DNA of 64,000 bases from Bordetella parapertussis (GTDB lineage Bacteria; Bacteroidota; Bacteroidia; Chitinophagales; Chitinophagaceae): the NCBI GenBank assembly GCA_943331005.2, contig CALQJX020000013.1, forward strand, positions 49,978-113,977, given 5' to 3'. Both the position numbers and the translations under genes were made by a program. This document shows positions 1-7,652 of the stretch, piece after piece; the stretch's first letter is position 1, and every line of letters starts with the position of its first letter. Below the pieces are notes generated by a model. That model saw only the letters and a program-made list of their open reading frames with translations. It did not search any database and had not been told where the DNA came from.

Positions 1-69
1 CTCTAGCAGAGGTTGTGTATGCGCCTGCTGCATCGATATATAGCTATTTATGTCTGTAAAGGTGGTCAT
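1..69 (-). CDS. DUF1801-like protein, N-terminal fragment
   Basis: An open frame starts with ATG at 69 and leaves the window after 23 codons. The visible residues begin MTTFTDINSYISMQQ. This fits the start of small DUF1801 proteins, which often follow DoxX and SRPBCC genes in Bacteroidota. It lies 10 nt downstream of the DoxX stop on the same strand, so it is probably the last visible member of that operon. Only the first 23 residues are available, so the family call rests mainly on context. Confidence 0.45.
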   Translation of the reverse strand, partial: MTTFTDINSYISMQQAHTQPLLE

Positions 70-79
70 AATGAAGGTG

Positions 80-460
80 TTATGAGTTGACCTCTTCTTT
101 TTCCAGTTTGTTGTAGAAGGTATATGATAGGGCAAAAAGTAGCACCCAAACCAGCAATATCATAGACTGCGGTTGCAACCCATCTACTGAATATACCGAA
201 TACATGGCACCTGCCAGATCAAAAGCAAGACCGGCATAGGCCCATTCTTTCAGCCTGGAAGGTATGGGAAGCAAAATGGCTACAGATCCTAATATTTTTG
301 CCACACCTATGAATACAGTGAAGTAGTTTGGGTAGCCCAAATGGTCTTTCATGAATTTTACAGTATCTGCATTAAGTAGCACATTAGGAATTGCAGTTAC
401 CAGCATCGAAACTGAGAATAACACTGTAAATATCCAGCATAGAGTTTTCGTCTTTTTCAT
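80..460 (-). CDS. DoxX-like integral membrane protein
   Basis: This 126-residue protein has four predicted hydrophobic segments, at roughly residues 7-27, 45-63, 72-90 and 97-115. It has the length and composition of the DoxX-like family: small inner-membrane proteins linked to quinone/thiosulfate or general redox functions, whose biochemical role is mostly unknown. The central segment with GVAKILGSVAILLP is typical of the family. It sits 30 nt downstream of an SRPBCC gene on the same strand, and the SRPBCC-SRPBCC-DoxX-DUF1801 order is a recurrent Bacteroidota arrangement. The exact substrate cannot be read from the sequence. Confidence 0.8.
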   Translation of the reverse strand: MKKTKTLCWIFTVLFSVSMLVTAIPNVLLNADTVKFMKDHLGYPNYFTVFIGVAKILGSVAILLPIPSRLKEWAYAGLAFDLAGAMYSVYSVDGLQPQSMILLVWVLLFALSYTFYNKLEKEEVNS

Positions 461-490
461 ACTATTTTCTTGTTTACGTATAGATGTGTG

Positions 491-1027
491 TTATTGCTCA
501 GCAAATTTTTTCAGATTCGCCAGGCTTTGGTCCAGACTTTTGGAAAGCATACTTATCATAATAGGTTTCAAAGCGTTCATCGGGAATTTCATTTTGCTGT
601 TGAAGCTCCACTGAACCAGTGTTTTACCGTCGGTAGTAGCAGTTGTTTTTATTGCAGCAGCAGCTATGTCCTGCATTGGTCTGATGAAGCGTAGTTCATA
701 ATTAATAGACTTGTCCTGCTCTATTTTCAGGATCTTTTGTGCTCCCGCACCCACATTTCTATGATTGGTGCTGTCCCATGAATAAACAAAGCCTTCCTGA
801 CCATCTGTACCGCTATATTCTTTTTTCATGCCCGGATCCATCATCATCCACATATTGAAGTTGTCGTGGTTTTTAAGGAGTCGTACATGCCCGAATACTT
901 GCTGCACCGGCTTGTCTATCATTATGCTACGCTCTATGTTCATATCCTTGCCCGTAAATGCAGCAATGAGCAGCAATAAAATGGCAATAGCAGCTATCAC
1001 CATTAGTATGGTAAGAAAAACACTCAT
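491..1027 (-). CDS. SRPBCC-family (polyketide cyclase-like) protein with N-terminal membrane anchor
   Basis: A 178-residue protein. Residues 4-25 form a single hydrophobic segment, followed by a START/SRPBCC domain starting near INIERSIMIDKPVQQVF and ending with a C-terminal helix (SKSLDQSLANLKKFAEQ). SRPBCC folds are deep hydrophobic ligand pockets, and members annotated as polyketide cyclase 2 usually have no known ligand. The anchor suggests the domain works at the cytoplasmic membrane. The gene is 22 nt downstream of a second SRPBCC gene and 30 nt upstream of DoxX, so the three are probably co-transcribed. Confidence 0.8.
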   Translation of the reverse strand: MSVFLTILMVIAAIAILLLLIAAFTGKDMNIERSIMIDKPVQQVFGHVRLLKNHDNFNMWMMMDPGMKKEYSGTDGQEGFVYSWDSTNHRNVGAGAQKILKIEQDKSINYELRFIRPMQDIAAAAIKTTATTDGKTLVQWSFNSKMKFPMNALKPIMISMLSKSLDQSLANLKKFAEQ

Positions 1028-1049
1028 TTTGTTTTAATTATTAAGTTAC

Positions 1050-1472
1050 TTAATTGGATTCAACATAGTTTTTGAAATTATCAAGTATACATTGCCAGCC
1101 AAATCTTTGCATTTCTTCAGGATTCTCATTTTCCATCTCGAAGGTTTCTACAATGTTGGTGGTGTTGTCGCTGGTACTGAAAGTGATTGCTACTGTCCGG
1201 TTATCATCCAGCGTATATGCTAAGTGAGCATTTTCAATTACCTCAGTATAGGTGCCGCTAAAGTCGAATCCGAAACTACCGTCTTTTGCTTCCATTCTGG
1301 TCAGGAATCTTCCTCCTGTGCGTGCATCATTTTCGGCACGGGGAGTATGCCAGTCGGCCGATGCGGAGCACCATCTGGTTATATGTTCGGGGGTATTCCA
1401 GTATTCCCATACTTTATCTACTGGGGCATTTATGTTGGTTTCAATTGTGATCTTTTTATTTGCGTTCTCCAT
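1050..1472 (-). CDS. SRPBCC domain protein, AHSA1 (Hsp90 ATPase activator homologue)-like
   Basis: A soluble 140-residue protein with the hallmark AHSA1-like start: ITIETNINAPVDKVWEYWNTPEHITRW, followed by the GGRFLTRMEAKDG strand region and a C-terminal helix containing FGWQCILDNFKNYVE. I chose the ATG at 1472 rather than an upstream start at 1550, because the family alignment begins at MENANKKITIE and the extra 26 residues look like untranslated leader. In bacteria these proteins bind small hydrophobic ligands, and their substrates are usually unknown. This is the first gene of the SRPBCC-SRPBCC-DoxX-DUF1801 operon. Confidence 0.85.
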   Translation of the reverse strand: MENANKKITIETNINAPVDKVWEYWNTPEHITRWCSASADWHTPRAENDARTGGRFLTRMEAKDGSFGFDFSGTYTEVIENAHLAYTLDDNRTVAITFSTSDNTTNIVETFEMENENPEEMQRFGWQCILDNFKNYVESN

Positions 1473-1648
1473 TTTGAAATAGTTTGCGGGATGAATATAT
1501 ATGCAAATATGCGACGTAAAAATGTAAAATGCGATGTGCAAATAAGACAATAAAAGGGTGTGTTTGCGACAAATGTTCAGATTTTAATTAAGATTTAATG
1601 AGATGTGTTTATTCTTGCTGGTATGTATCACAGTGTGGCTTGTGTTGT

Positions 1649-1656
1649 TACCTTTG
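1649..1656 (+). promoter_or_regulatory. -7 element of the rnpB promoter
   Basis: TAccTTTG matches the Bacteroidota housekeeping sigma -7 consensus TAnnTTTG exactly. It ends 5 nt before the P1 helix of RNase P RNA begins, which is the expected distance to the transcription start. No clear TTG -33 element is present at the usual spacing. Confidence 0.65.
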
Positions 1657-1660
1657 CTGT

Positions 1661-2066
1661 GCTACAATGCCGGGTTATCGCCTGTATCTATGAGATATTG
1701 GAGGAAAGTCCGGACAGCATAGAGCAGCGCACTACCTAACGGGTAGGCCTTCAGTAAAACGGGGGACAGACAGTGCCACAGAAAATAACCGCCGGTCGTG
1801 GTTGCAGTAGATGCGGTTTTCGTATTTGTTGCAGCTACGGCAGGTAAGGGTGAAAACGTAGTGTAAGAGACTACGGTGTGTTGCGGCAACACAACACAGG
1901 GGTAAACCTTGCGTGCTGAAATGCCAAATAAGCATGCGCTTGAGGATGGCTCGTCCGATGCATGTGGGTTGGCAGCGAGAGGCAATATGTGAGTATTGTC
2001 CCAGATAAATGATAGCCCATTTCCTGCAAGGGAGAGGACAGGATCCGGCTTACAGGCATTGTAGTT
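1661..2066 (+). ncRNA. rnpB: RNase P RNA, bacterial class A
   Basis: The catalytic RNA of RNase P, which matures tRNA 5' ends. Conserved blocks appear in order: GAGGAAAGTCCGGACA near 1700, GACAGTGCCACAGAAAATAA near 1768, GGTAAGGGTGAAA near 1842, AGAGACTACGG near 1865, GGTAAACC near 1911, and AGGACAGGATCCGGCTTACA near 2035-2054. The ends are set by a perfect 10-bp P1 helix, CTACAATGCC at 1662-1671 pairing with GGCATTGTAG at 2055-2064. A T-rich tract at 2065-2077 follows immediately and probably serves as the terminator. Confidence 0.97.
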
Positions 2067-2123
2067 TTTCTTTTTTTGATAATTGCCCTATCTTACCCCG
2101 TAGGTAGCCCTTGGTGAAAGCAT

Positions 2124-3509
2124 ATGGTATTCAACTCTCCTCAATTTCTGGTCTTTTTCCTGATAGTGACCATCGGTTTCTTCAGGCTGAAAAATCAGAA
2201 TGCCCGTGTGTGGTTGTTGCTGCTAGCCAGTTGCTATTTCTACATGACCTTTGTTCCGGTCTATATCCTGATTCTGTTTTTTACCATTGCAGTAGACTAC
2301 GTAGCCGGTATACATATTCACAAGTCAGCCGGACAAAAGAGGAAACTATTGCTGATAGCCAGTATAGTTGCCAATCTGGGGGTACTCATCTTTTATAAGT
2401 ATTTCAATTTTTTGCTTGGCAATCTGGCACCGGTCATAGGCTATATTGTGCCACATTGCCAACTACCCTACATAGATATTTTATTACCTGTCGGATTGTC
2501 TTTTCATACCTTTCAGGCAATGAGCTATACCATAGAGGTATACAGAGGTAATCAGCAACCAGAACGCGATCCTGTGGTTTATGCATTATATGTTATGTAT
2601 TACCCTCAGCTGGTAGCAGGCCCTATAGAAAGGCCGCAAAACATGTTGCACCAGTTTCACGAATTCCGCCCCTATGACCGAAACAGATTGAAAGAAGGAA
2701 TGGCCAGAATGATGTGGGGTTTCTTCAAAAAAGTGGTGATAGCAGATCGTATGGCATTGGCTGCAGACTATACTTTTGGCAATTATACTGATCTGTCCTC
2801 TCTTTCTCTTATAGTTGGAGCCATTTTCTACTCCATTCAGATATACTGCGATTTCTCCGGCTATTCGGATATTGCTATCGGGGCGTCAAAGGTCATGGGA
2901 ATAAACCTAATGGAAAACTTCAACCAACCCTACATTTCCAGGAGTATTGCTGAATTCTGGACAAGGTGGCATATTTCGCTTTTTACCTGGTTCAGAGATT
3001 ATGTCTACATACCATTGGGGGGAAACAGAACAGGTGCGGGTAGGAGGAAGCGCAATGTAATAGTGGTGTTTCTGTTAAGTGGGTTTTGGCATGGCGCCAA
3101 CTGGACTTTTATAGTATGGGGAGCGCTACACGGCATATTCACTCTTGTCTTACCTAAACGATCAATACTTTCAAATACTGTTTTGAAGGGAGTTTTTCAG
3201 GCGCTGTCTACTTTTTGTTTGGTTACAATATGTTGGGTGTTTTTCAGGGCTTCCGGTATCAGGGAGGCTTTTACCTATATCTGCAGAATGTTTGCCTTAG
3301 AAAATGGGGAATTCAGGATTGGACTAAATCGGTTGGAGATGGTTTTCGGGATTTTACTCACTGCAATTATGATGTTAGTAGAAAATAGGCGAAATACACA
3401 CCTGATAAAAAGTGAATCTCTCTATTATTTATACATGGTTTCTATGGTATTCGTTTGTTATTTCTTTGGCGTTTTTAGTGAACATCAGTTCATTTATTTT
3501 CAATTTTAA
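2124..3509 (+). CDS. MBOAT-family membrane-bound O-acyltransferase (AlgI/PatA type)
   Basis: A 461-residue polytopic membrane protein. MBOAT signatures seen are PVGLSFHTFQAMSYTIEVYRG-like residues near 122-141, YCDFSGYSDIAIG near 241-253, FWTRWHISLFTWFRDYVY near 278-295, and the catalytic block GFWHGANWTFIVWGALHG with the active histidine at about residue 323. AlgI/PatA/DltB enzymes move acetyl groups across the membrane to O-acetylate exported polysaccharide or cell-wall polymers. The stop overlaps the start of the next gene (TAATG), indicating translational coupling to an SGNH-fold partner, which is the usual two-protein arrangement. No polysaccharide synthase lies beside it, so the target polymer is unknown. 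Confidence 0.92.
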   Translation: MVFNSPQFLVFFLIVTIGFFRLKNQNARVWLLLLASCYFYMTFVPVYILILFFTIAVDYVAGIHIHKSAGQKRKLLLIASIVANLGVLIFYKYFNFLLGNLAPVIGYIVPHCQLPYIDILLPVGLSFHTFQAMSYTIEVYRGNQQPERDPVVYALYVMYYPQLVAGPIERPQNMLHQFHEFRPYDRNRLKEGMARMMWGFFKKVVIADRMALAADYTFGNYTDLSSLSLIVGAIFYSIQIYCDFSGYSDIAIGASKVMGINLMENFNQPYISRSIAEFWTRWHISLFTWFRDYVYIPLGGNRTGAGRRKRNVIVVFLLSGFWHGANWTFIVWGALHGIFTLVLPKRSILSNTVLKGVFQALSTFCLVTICWVFFRASGIREAFTYICRMFALENGEFRIGLNRLEMVFGILLTAIMMLVENRRNTHLIKSESLYYLYMVSMVFVCYFFGVFSEHQFIYFQF

Positions 3510-4528
3510 TGGATTTGAGAAAAGTTCTGACATATGTATTATTGGTTGCAGGAGTGGTTGTTTTGGCAACTGCTTCCAGCAGATCATTAGTGCTGGCTAT
3601 ATGGAACTGGGATAACACATACAAAGACAACAGAGATTGGTACCGTATCTATCATTCGCCGTGGGGCGATCTTGTTGCGCAGGCCAATATGGATGGAATG
3701 GAGAAATTCCGAGAGCCTAAGTTATACAGTTACAGCAGGCCATCTCATTGTTCTGGTGGCAATGTGGCATTATTTATTTTTGGCGATAGCTATACCCGCG
3801 ATATACCTGATTCTGCATTTTGTAATATCAGTAATTATAAAAACGAACGTGTTACAGGTAAATTCAATTTTGTACCGGTTGCAGGTAAGAAGAATGTACT
3901 GATCTTAGAAATGACAGAAAGAAACATAAGAAGTATTCTTCATTCAAGAATAGATTTCATCCAGGCTCCAGCAGCAAATGTTTCTATGGCCGTTGAGGAA
4001 AGGAAAAGTTATGGTGCTTTCGTAAATAAGAATCTGGATTACTTATTGTTTCGTTTCAATTTTCTGAATCCGGTGAAGTTTTTGAAAGGAAAAATGAATT
4101 ACACACTTTTTGACAGAGGGGACGGAAATAGTGTACTATCAGATGACGGCAGATATCTTTTTTACAAACCTACCGTCCTGAATACTGGCATATATAGTAG
4201 CTATGCATCACTGCACGATACAGAGGTGACCTATCTGGCGCGGAAACTTAATAATATATATACCAATTTCAGGAAAATGGGTTTTGATGAGGTGTATTTG
4301 TCAGTTATTCCCAGTCCGGCAAGTATTTTGCAACCAGCTGGTTATAACAGGCTTATACCATTATTGCAGTCTTATCCTGATTTCCGAATAAAGGTCATTG
4401 ATATTTATAAGCCATATAGTAGCTCTTCCCATCCTGAAGCTTATTACCGTCTTGGTGATACGCATTGGAACAATGATGGTATGCACTTATGGCTGGATAT
4501 GGTTAATCTGGAATTGAATAAATATTAA
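3509..4528 (+). CDS. AlgX/AlgJ-like SGNH-fold acetyltransferase partner of the MBOAT protein
   Basis: A 339-residue exported or membrane-anchored protein with one N-terminal hydrophobic segment (residues 7-29). Two motifs of the AlgX/AlgJ/DHHW SGNH-hydrolase superfamily are visible: GDSYTR at 92-97, carrying the nucleophilic serine, and DTHWN at 317-321, carrying the catalytic Asp-His. In alginate and cellulose acetylation systems, such proteins take acetyl groups from the MBOAT channel and pass them to the polymer in the periplasm. It overlaps the MBOAT stop by one base. The middle third is divergent, so polymer specificity cannot be assigned. The family call rests on the motifs and the coupled MBOAT gene. 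Confidence 0.72.
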   Translation: MDLRKVLTYVLLVAGVVVLATASSRSLVLAIWNWDNTYKDNRDWYRIYHSPWGDLVAQANMDGMEKFREPKLYSYSRPSHCSGGNVALFIFGDSYTRDIPDSAFCNISNYKNERVTGKFNFVPVAGKKNVLILEMTERNIRSILHSRIDFIQAPAANVSMAVEERKSYGAFVNKNLDYLLFRFNFLNPVKFLKGKMNYTLFDRGDGNSVLSDDGRYLFYKPTVLNTGIYSSYASLHDTEVTYLARKLNNIYTNFRKMGFDEVYLSVIPSPASILQPAGYNRLIPLLQSYPDFRIKVIDIYKPYSSSSHPEAYYRLGDTHWNNDGMHLWLDMVNLELNKY

Positions 4529-4601
4529 TTTAATTTTGAGTTTGCGTTAGCTACTTTATTTTTTTGTGAATTTCTGTGTAGGGATTCTAGTGCGCTTTTT
4601 A

Positions 4602-4609
4602 TACCTTTG
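4602..4609 (+). promoter_or_regulatory. -7 element upstream of prs
   Basis: TAccTTTG matches TAnnTTTG exactly and ends 17 nt before the prs ATG, giving a predicted 5' leader of only about 10-13 nt. No convincing TTG -33 element is present. Confidence 0.6.
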
Positions 4610-4626
4610 CACTCCATTCAGCGTTT

Positions 4627-5571
4627 ATGGATTCTTCAGTAAAGATATTTTCAGGTACAGGTTCTTCTTACCTCGCAGAGCAAATTGCGAATAGTTTCGG
4701 CAAAAAGCTCGGCGAACTTACCATTCAGAAGTTTAGTGATGGTGAATTTCAGCCTGTTTTTCAGGAGTCCATCCGTGGCGATTATGTTTTTCTGGTGCAG
4801 TCAACATTTGCCCCTTCAGACAATCTGATGGAGTTATTGATGATGATCGATGCAGCCCGCAGAGCTTCTGCAGGTTACATTACAGCAGTAATACCATATT
4901 TCGGTTTTGCACGTCAGGACAGGAAAGACAAGCCCAGGGTTTCTATTGCATCTAAACTGGTTGCAAATCTGCTTACAGAGGCAGGTGCCAACCGTGTTAT
5001 GACCATGGATCTGCATGCGCCACAAATACAGGGTTTCTTCGATATTCCTGTAGATCATCTGGATGCTTCTGCCATCTTCATTCCTTATATTGAGAAGTTG
5101 AATATAGATAATCTTATTTTTGCTTCTCCGGATGTAGGCAGTACAAACCGAGTTCGTGAGGTGGCTAAATATTTCGAGGTGGATATGGTGATCTGTGACA
5201 AACAGCGCAAACGTGCCAATGAAATTGCTGCTATGACCGTTATAGGCGATGTATCCGGCAGAAATGTGGTACTGATCGATGATATCTGCGATACAGCAGG
5301 TACTTTATCAAAATCTGCTCAGATACTCAGAGATCGTGGCGCATTATCGGTAAGAGCTTTCTGTACACATCCGGTTTTGAGCGGTAATGCATACGAAAAC
5401 ATTGCAAACTCTCAACTGGAAGAGCTTGTAGTATGTGATACTATCCCGCTAAAACGCCAGATAGATAAAATAAAGGTATTGCCTACTGCAGATCTTTTTG
5501 CTGTGGCAATCCGCAATACATTCGAGAATAAATCAATAAGCTCTCTGTTCATACACAGCAACAAGAAGTAG
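4627..5571 (+). CDS. prs: Ribose-phosphate pyrophosphokinase (PRPP synthetase)
   Basis: A 314-residue cytosolic enzyme that converts ribose 5-phosphate and ATP to PRPP, the precursor for purine, pyrimidine, histidine, tryptophan and NAD synthesis. Class I features are present: N-terminal IFSGTGSSYLAEQIA, QKFSDGE at 34-40, the flexible catalytic loop RQDRKDKPR at 96-104, MDLHAPQIQGFFDIPVDHL around 127-145 with His130, and the PRPP-binding loop IDDICDTAGT at 217-226. Length is normal for the family. It is followed by the L25 gene, a linkage seen in many bacteria. Confidence 0.97.
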   Translation: MDSSVKIFSGTGSSYLAEQIANSFGKKLGELTIQKFSDGEFQPVFQESIRGDYVFLVQSTFAPSDNLMELLMMIDAARRASAGYITAVIPYFGFARQDRKDKPRVSIASKLVANLLTEAGANRVMTMDLHAPQIQGFFDIPVDHLDASAIFIPYIEKLNIDNLIFASPDVGSTNRVREVAKYFEVDMVICDKQRKRANEIAAMTVIGDVSGRNVVLIDDICDTAGTLSKSAQILRDRGALSVRAFCTHPVLSGNAYENIANSQLEELVVCDTIPLKRQIDKIKVLPTADLFAVAIRNTFENKSISSLFIHSNKK

Positions 5572-5721
5572 TTTATTAAAAATAATTTTAGAGTAACGAC
5601 TGTTTATACAACAAAATCCGCCTCCCGAACAGACAGGGACAACCTTTATTAAGAATCAGATTTCAACGACCGGATGTTTGGCGGAATAGCGACCGGCGCT
5701 GAAAGAACAAAAACACTAAAA

Positions 5722-6315
5722 ATGAAAAGTGTAAAAATTGAAGGTAGCAAAAGAAGCGAATTGGGCAAAAAAGCAACACGCCAGGTTCGTTCTGAAGGTG
5801 GTGTACCAGCTGTAATCTATGGTGGTAAAGAAACAATTCATTTCAGCGCTCCGCTGATGACTTTCCGTCCACTGGTTTACACACCTGAATTCCAGATCGC
5901 AGAGATCGTACTGGATGGTAAAACATACAGGACTATCATGAAAGACATCCAGTTCGACGTAGTAACTGACGAACTGAGCCACATCGACTTCCTGGAGCTG
6001 GTTGAAGACCGCAAGGTTATCGCTACGCTGCCACTGAACTTTACAGGTCAGTCACAGGGTGTAAAAGACGGTGGTCGTCTGGAACTGAAGATCAAATCTC
6101 TGAATGTTCGTACCTATCCTAAGTACCTGAAAGAGTCTATTGAAGTGAAAATAGACAACCTTCAGCTGCATGGCAACATCCGCGTTCAGGACGTTATCGC
6201 TGAGAACATGGAGATCATGAACTCTCCACGTATTCCTATCGCATCTGTAGTTACTACACGTGCTCTTCGCCAGGCCGACAGCGAAGCAGCTGCAGGCGGA
6301 AAAGCAAAAAAATAA
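5722..6315 (+). CDS. rplY: 50S ribosomal protein L25 (Ctc/TL5 type)
   Basis: A 197-residue 5S rRNA-binding protein of the long L25/Ctc form. The N-terminal L25 domain (about residues 1-92) begins MKSVKIEGSKRSELGKK and contains VPAVIYGG and FDVVTDELSHIDFLE. A TL5-type C-terminal beta domain (about 95-180) and a low-complexity Ala/Lys tail follow. I chose the ATG at 5722, which fits the family start; an in-frame ATG at 5674 would add 16 unrelated residues. It is downstream of prs and is closed by a strong terminator at 6341. Confidence 0.95.
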   Translation: MKSVKIEGSKRSELGKKATRQVRSEGGVPAVIYGGKETIHFSAPLMTFRPLVYTPEFQIAEIVLDGKTYRTIMKDIQFDVVTDELSHIDFLELVEDRKVIATLPLNFTGQSQGVKDGGRLELKIKSLNVRTYPKYLKESIEVKIDNLQLHGNIRVQDVIAENMEIMNSPRIPIASVVTTRALRQADSEAAAGGKAKK

Positions 6316-6340
6316 TTCAGCATTTTGCAAATTATATTTC

Positions 6341-6374
6341 AGATACGCTCCTAAACAGGAGCGTATCTTTTTTT
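6341..6374 (+). terminator. Rho-independent terminator after rplY
   Basis: A perfect 12-bp stem (6341-6352 with 6357-6368), loop AAAC, followed by a run of seven T. It ends the prs-rplY transcript. Confidence 0.9.
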
Positions 6375-6511
6375 GTCAAAAAATGGCATTATTCATGCAT
6401 AAAAGACGTTTCCGGCAAATCTGTAATGACCAATTTTGCCAGTTTTTGCCAAATATGAAAGTGCTCTTTCATTTTCAGATAGTTTTTTATTAACTTGGCT
6501 GCTTATTGTAC

Positions 6512-6519
6512 TATTTTTG
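6512..6519 (+). promoter_or_regulatory. -7 element upstream of the 6548 gene
   Basis: TAttTTTG matches the Bacteroidota -7 consensus exactly, 28 nt before the ATG at 6548. A TTG lies at 6495-6497, but the 14-nt spacer is shorter than usual. Confidence 0.5.
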
Positions 6520-6547
6520 ACACTTACTATTCAGTAATTTCACTATT

Positions 6548-7507
6548 ATGTCTTTAATGAGGAATTTCAAGGCTATTCAATTTGCAACCATCGCTCTTGC
6601 CGCTCTTGCAGCCAACCCTGTGTCGGCTCAGAAGACCTGCAAAAATCTGTACCCTTGTGGCGAGTGTGCTGTTTTTGATAATAATGGTAATGACCTTGCC
6701 GGTTTTACCACAAATTACAAGAAACAACTGTTCCTCAACGGCAGTAAGGTAAATGAGTTTTCTGGTGGCGAGTGGGGTTATTTGCTTGTTCGCACTGCCA
6801 ATGTGCCTTCTGTAAGTACTAAATGGGAAACTAAGGGCAATCTGAACCATGCTGCACCGATTCGTACCACACTGGTAATGAACAAAACCAAGGATGGTGC
6901 TATGGCTACATGGTGGGCACGCGAGTGTAACACCGACAATGGTGCTATGCTGCAGCTGAAGACTAAGGATGAAGGTAAAGTAGAAATGGAGCAATCCAGA
7001 TATGACAAACTGATGGGGGGACTTCTTGGGAAGAAGTTTACCTTGGTTGAATACCTGGATACTTTCAATATGAGAGATTATGATTACCTGTTGAAGAACC
7101 ACATTGTGTCTCAGTGCGGTACTGTAAAGCAGGATGATTATAAAGGTATGATCGCTTATTTCAACAACTTCCTCAGCAAATTCAGCTATGTTGATGATCC
7201 GGTAGTTGCTAAGATGTCTTTTATAGCATTTTATGAAGGTGCCAGTAAAACACAATATGTAGCTTACTTCAATGTTGCCAATTCAAAACTTTCGGGCAAA
7301 CTCGAAGCAATGGATATTCAGTACGAAAGAGACAGGGATATAGAAGTAAAGCATATCTTTAAACATCTTACCGGCAAAACTGTTTATGTATTTGGTGATA
7401 ATTCCTTCGGCCTCGATAAGTCTCTTATCAAGTATGCTAAGAACAACGAAATAAAATTGCGCCGCAGGAAAGTAAATACTACCTCTAAGTTCAATAACGA
7501 ACAATAG
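6548..7507 (+). CDS. Exported protein of unknown function (319 aa)
   Basis: I do not recognise this protein. Residues 1-28 form a signal peptide ending in an Ala-X-Ala-like NPVSAQ site. The mature part starts with a Cys-rich stretch (CKNLYPCGEC, residues 31-40) and later has isolated cysteines in ARECNTDNG and SQCGTVKQDD, which could pair as disulfides outside the cytoplasm. There is no lipobox, no T9SS sorting domain and no obvious catalytic motif. The C-terminus is basic (LRRRKVNTTSK). It is monocistronic, between two terminators, with its own -7 element. A structural or binding role in the periplasm or on the surface is only a guess. Confidence 0.75.
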   Translation: MSLMRNFKAIQFATIALAALAANPVSAQKTCKNLYPCGECAVFDNNGNDLAGFTTNYKKQLFLNGSKVNEFSGGEWGYLLVRTANVPSVSTKWETKGNLNHAAPIRTTLVMNKTKDGAMATWWARECNTDNGAMLQLKTKDEGKVEMEQSRYDKLMGGLLGKKFTLVEYLDTFNMRDYDYLLKNHIVSQCGTVKQDDYKGMIAYFNNFLSKFSYVDDPVVAKMSFIAFYEGASKTQYVAYFNVANSKLSGKLEAMDIQYERDRDIEVKHIFKHLTGKTVYVFGDNSFGLDKSLIKYAKNNEIKLRRRKVNTTSKFNNEQ

Positions 7508-7530
7508 TTTATAAAATAATATCATATTTA

Positions 7531-7559
7531 AGGGCTTGCCACATGGTAGGCCCTTTTTG
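7531..7559 (+). terminator. Rho-independent terminator after the 6548 gene
   Basis: A hairpin AGGGCTTGCC / GGTAGGCCCT (two G-T wobbles) with loop ACAT, followed by five T, 24 nt after the stop codon. Confidence 0.8.
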
Positions 7560-7652
7560 TTGCTGTATATCAGCACTTAAAAGCGGTATAATATTTGCTT
7601 GCATTATTCTGTGTGGTAAATCGGGGAGTGGTATTATCTTTACAGTATACAG

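Noticed and set aside
1662-2059. Minus-strand open frames of up to 107 codons across the rnpB region
   Set aside because: They lie antisense to conserved RNase P RNA blocks and resemble no protein family.
6484-6510. A sigma-54 promoter (GG-N10-GC) before the 6548 gene
   Set aside because: The TTGGC is not followed by GC at the required spacing, while an exact TAnnTTTG element is present nearby.
6554-7255. A 233-codon minus-strand open frame
   Set aside because: It is antisense to the exported protein at 6548-7507, which has a signal peptide, promoter and terminator; the minus-strand translation has no coherent domain.
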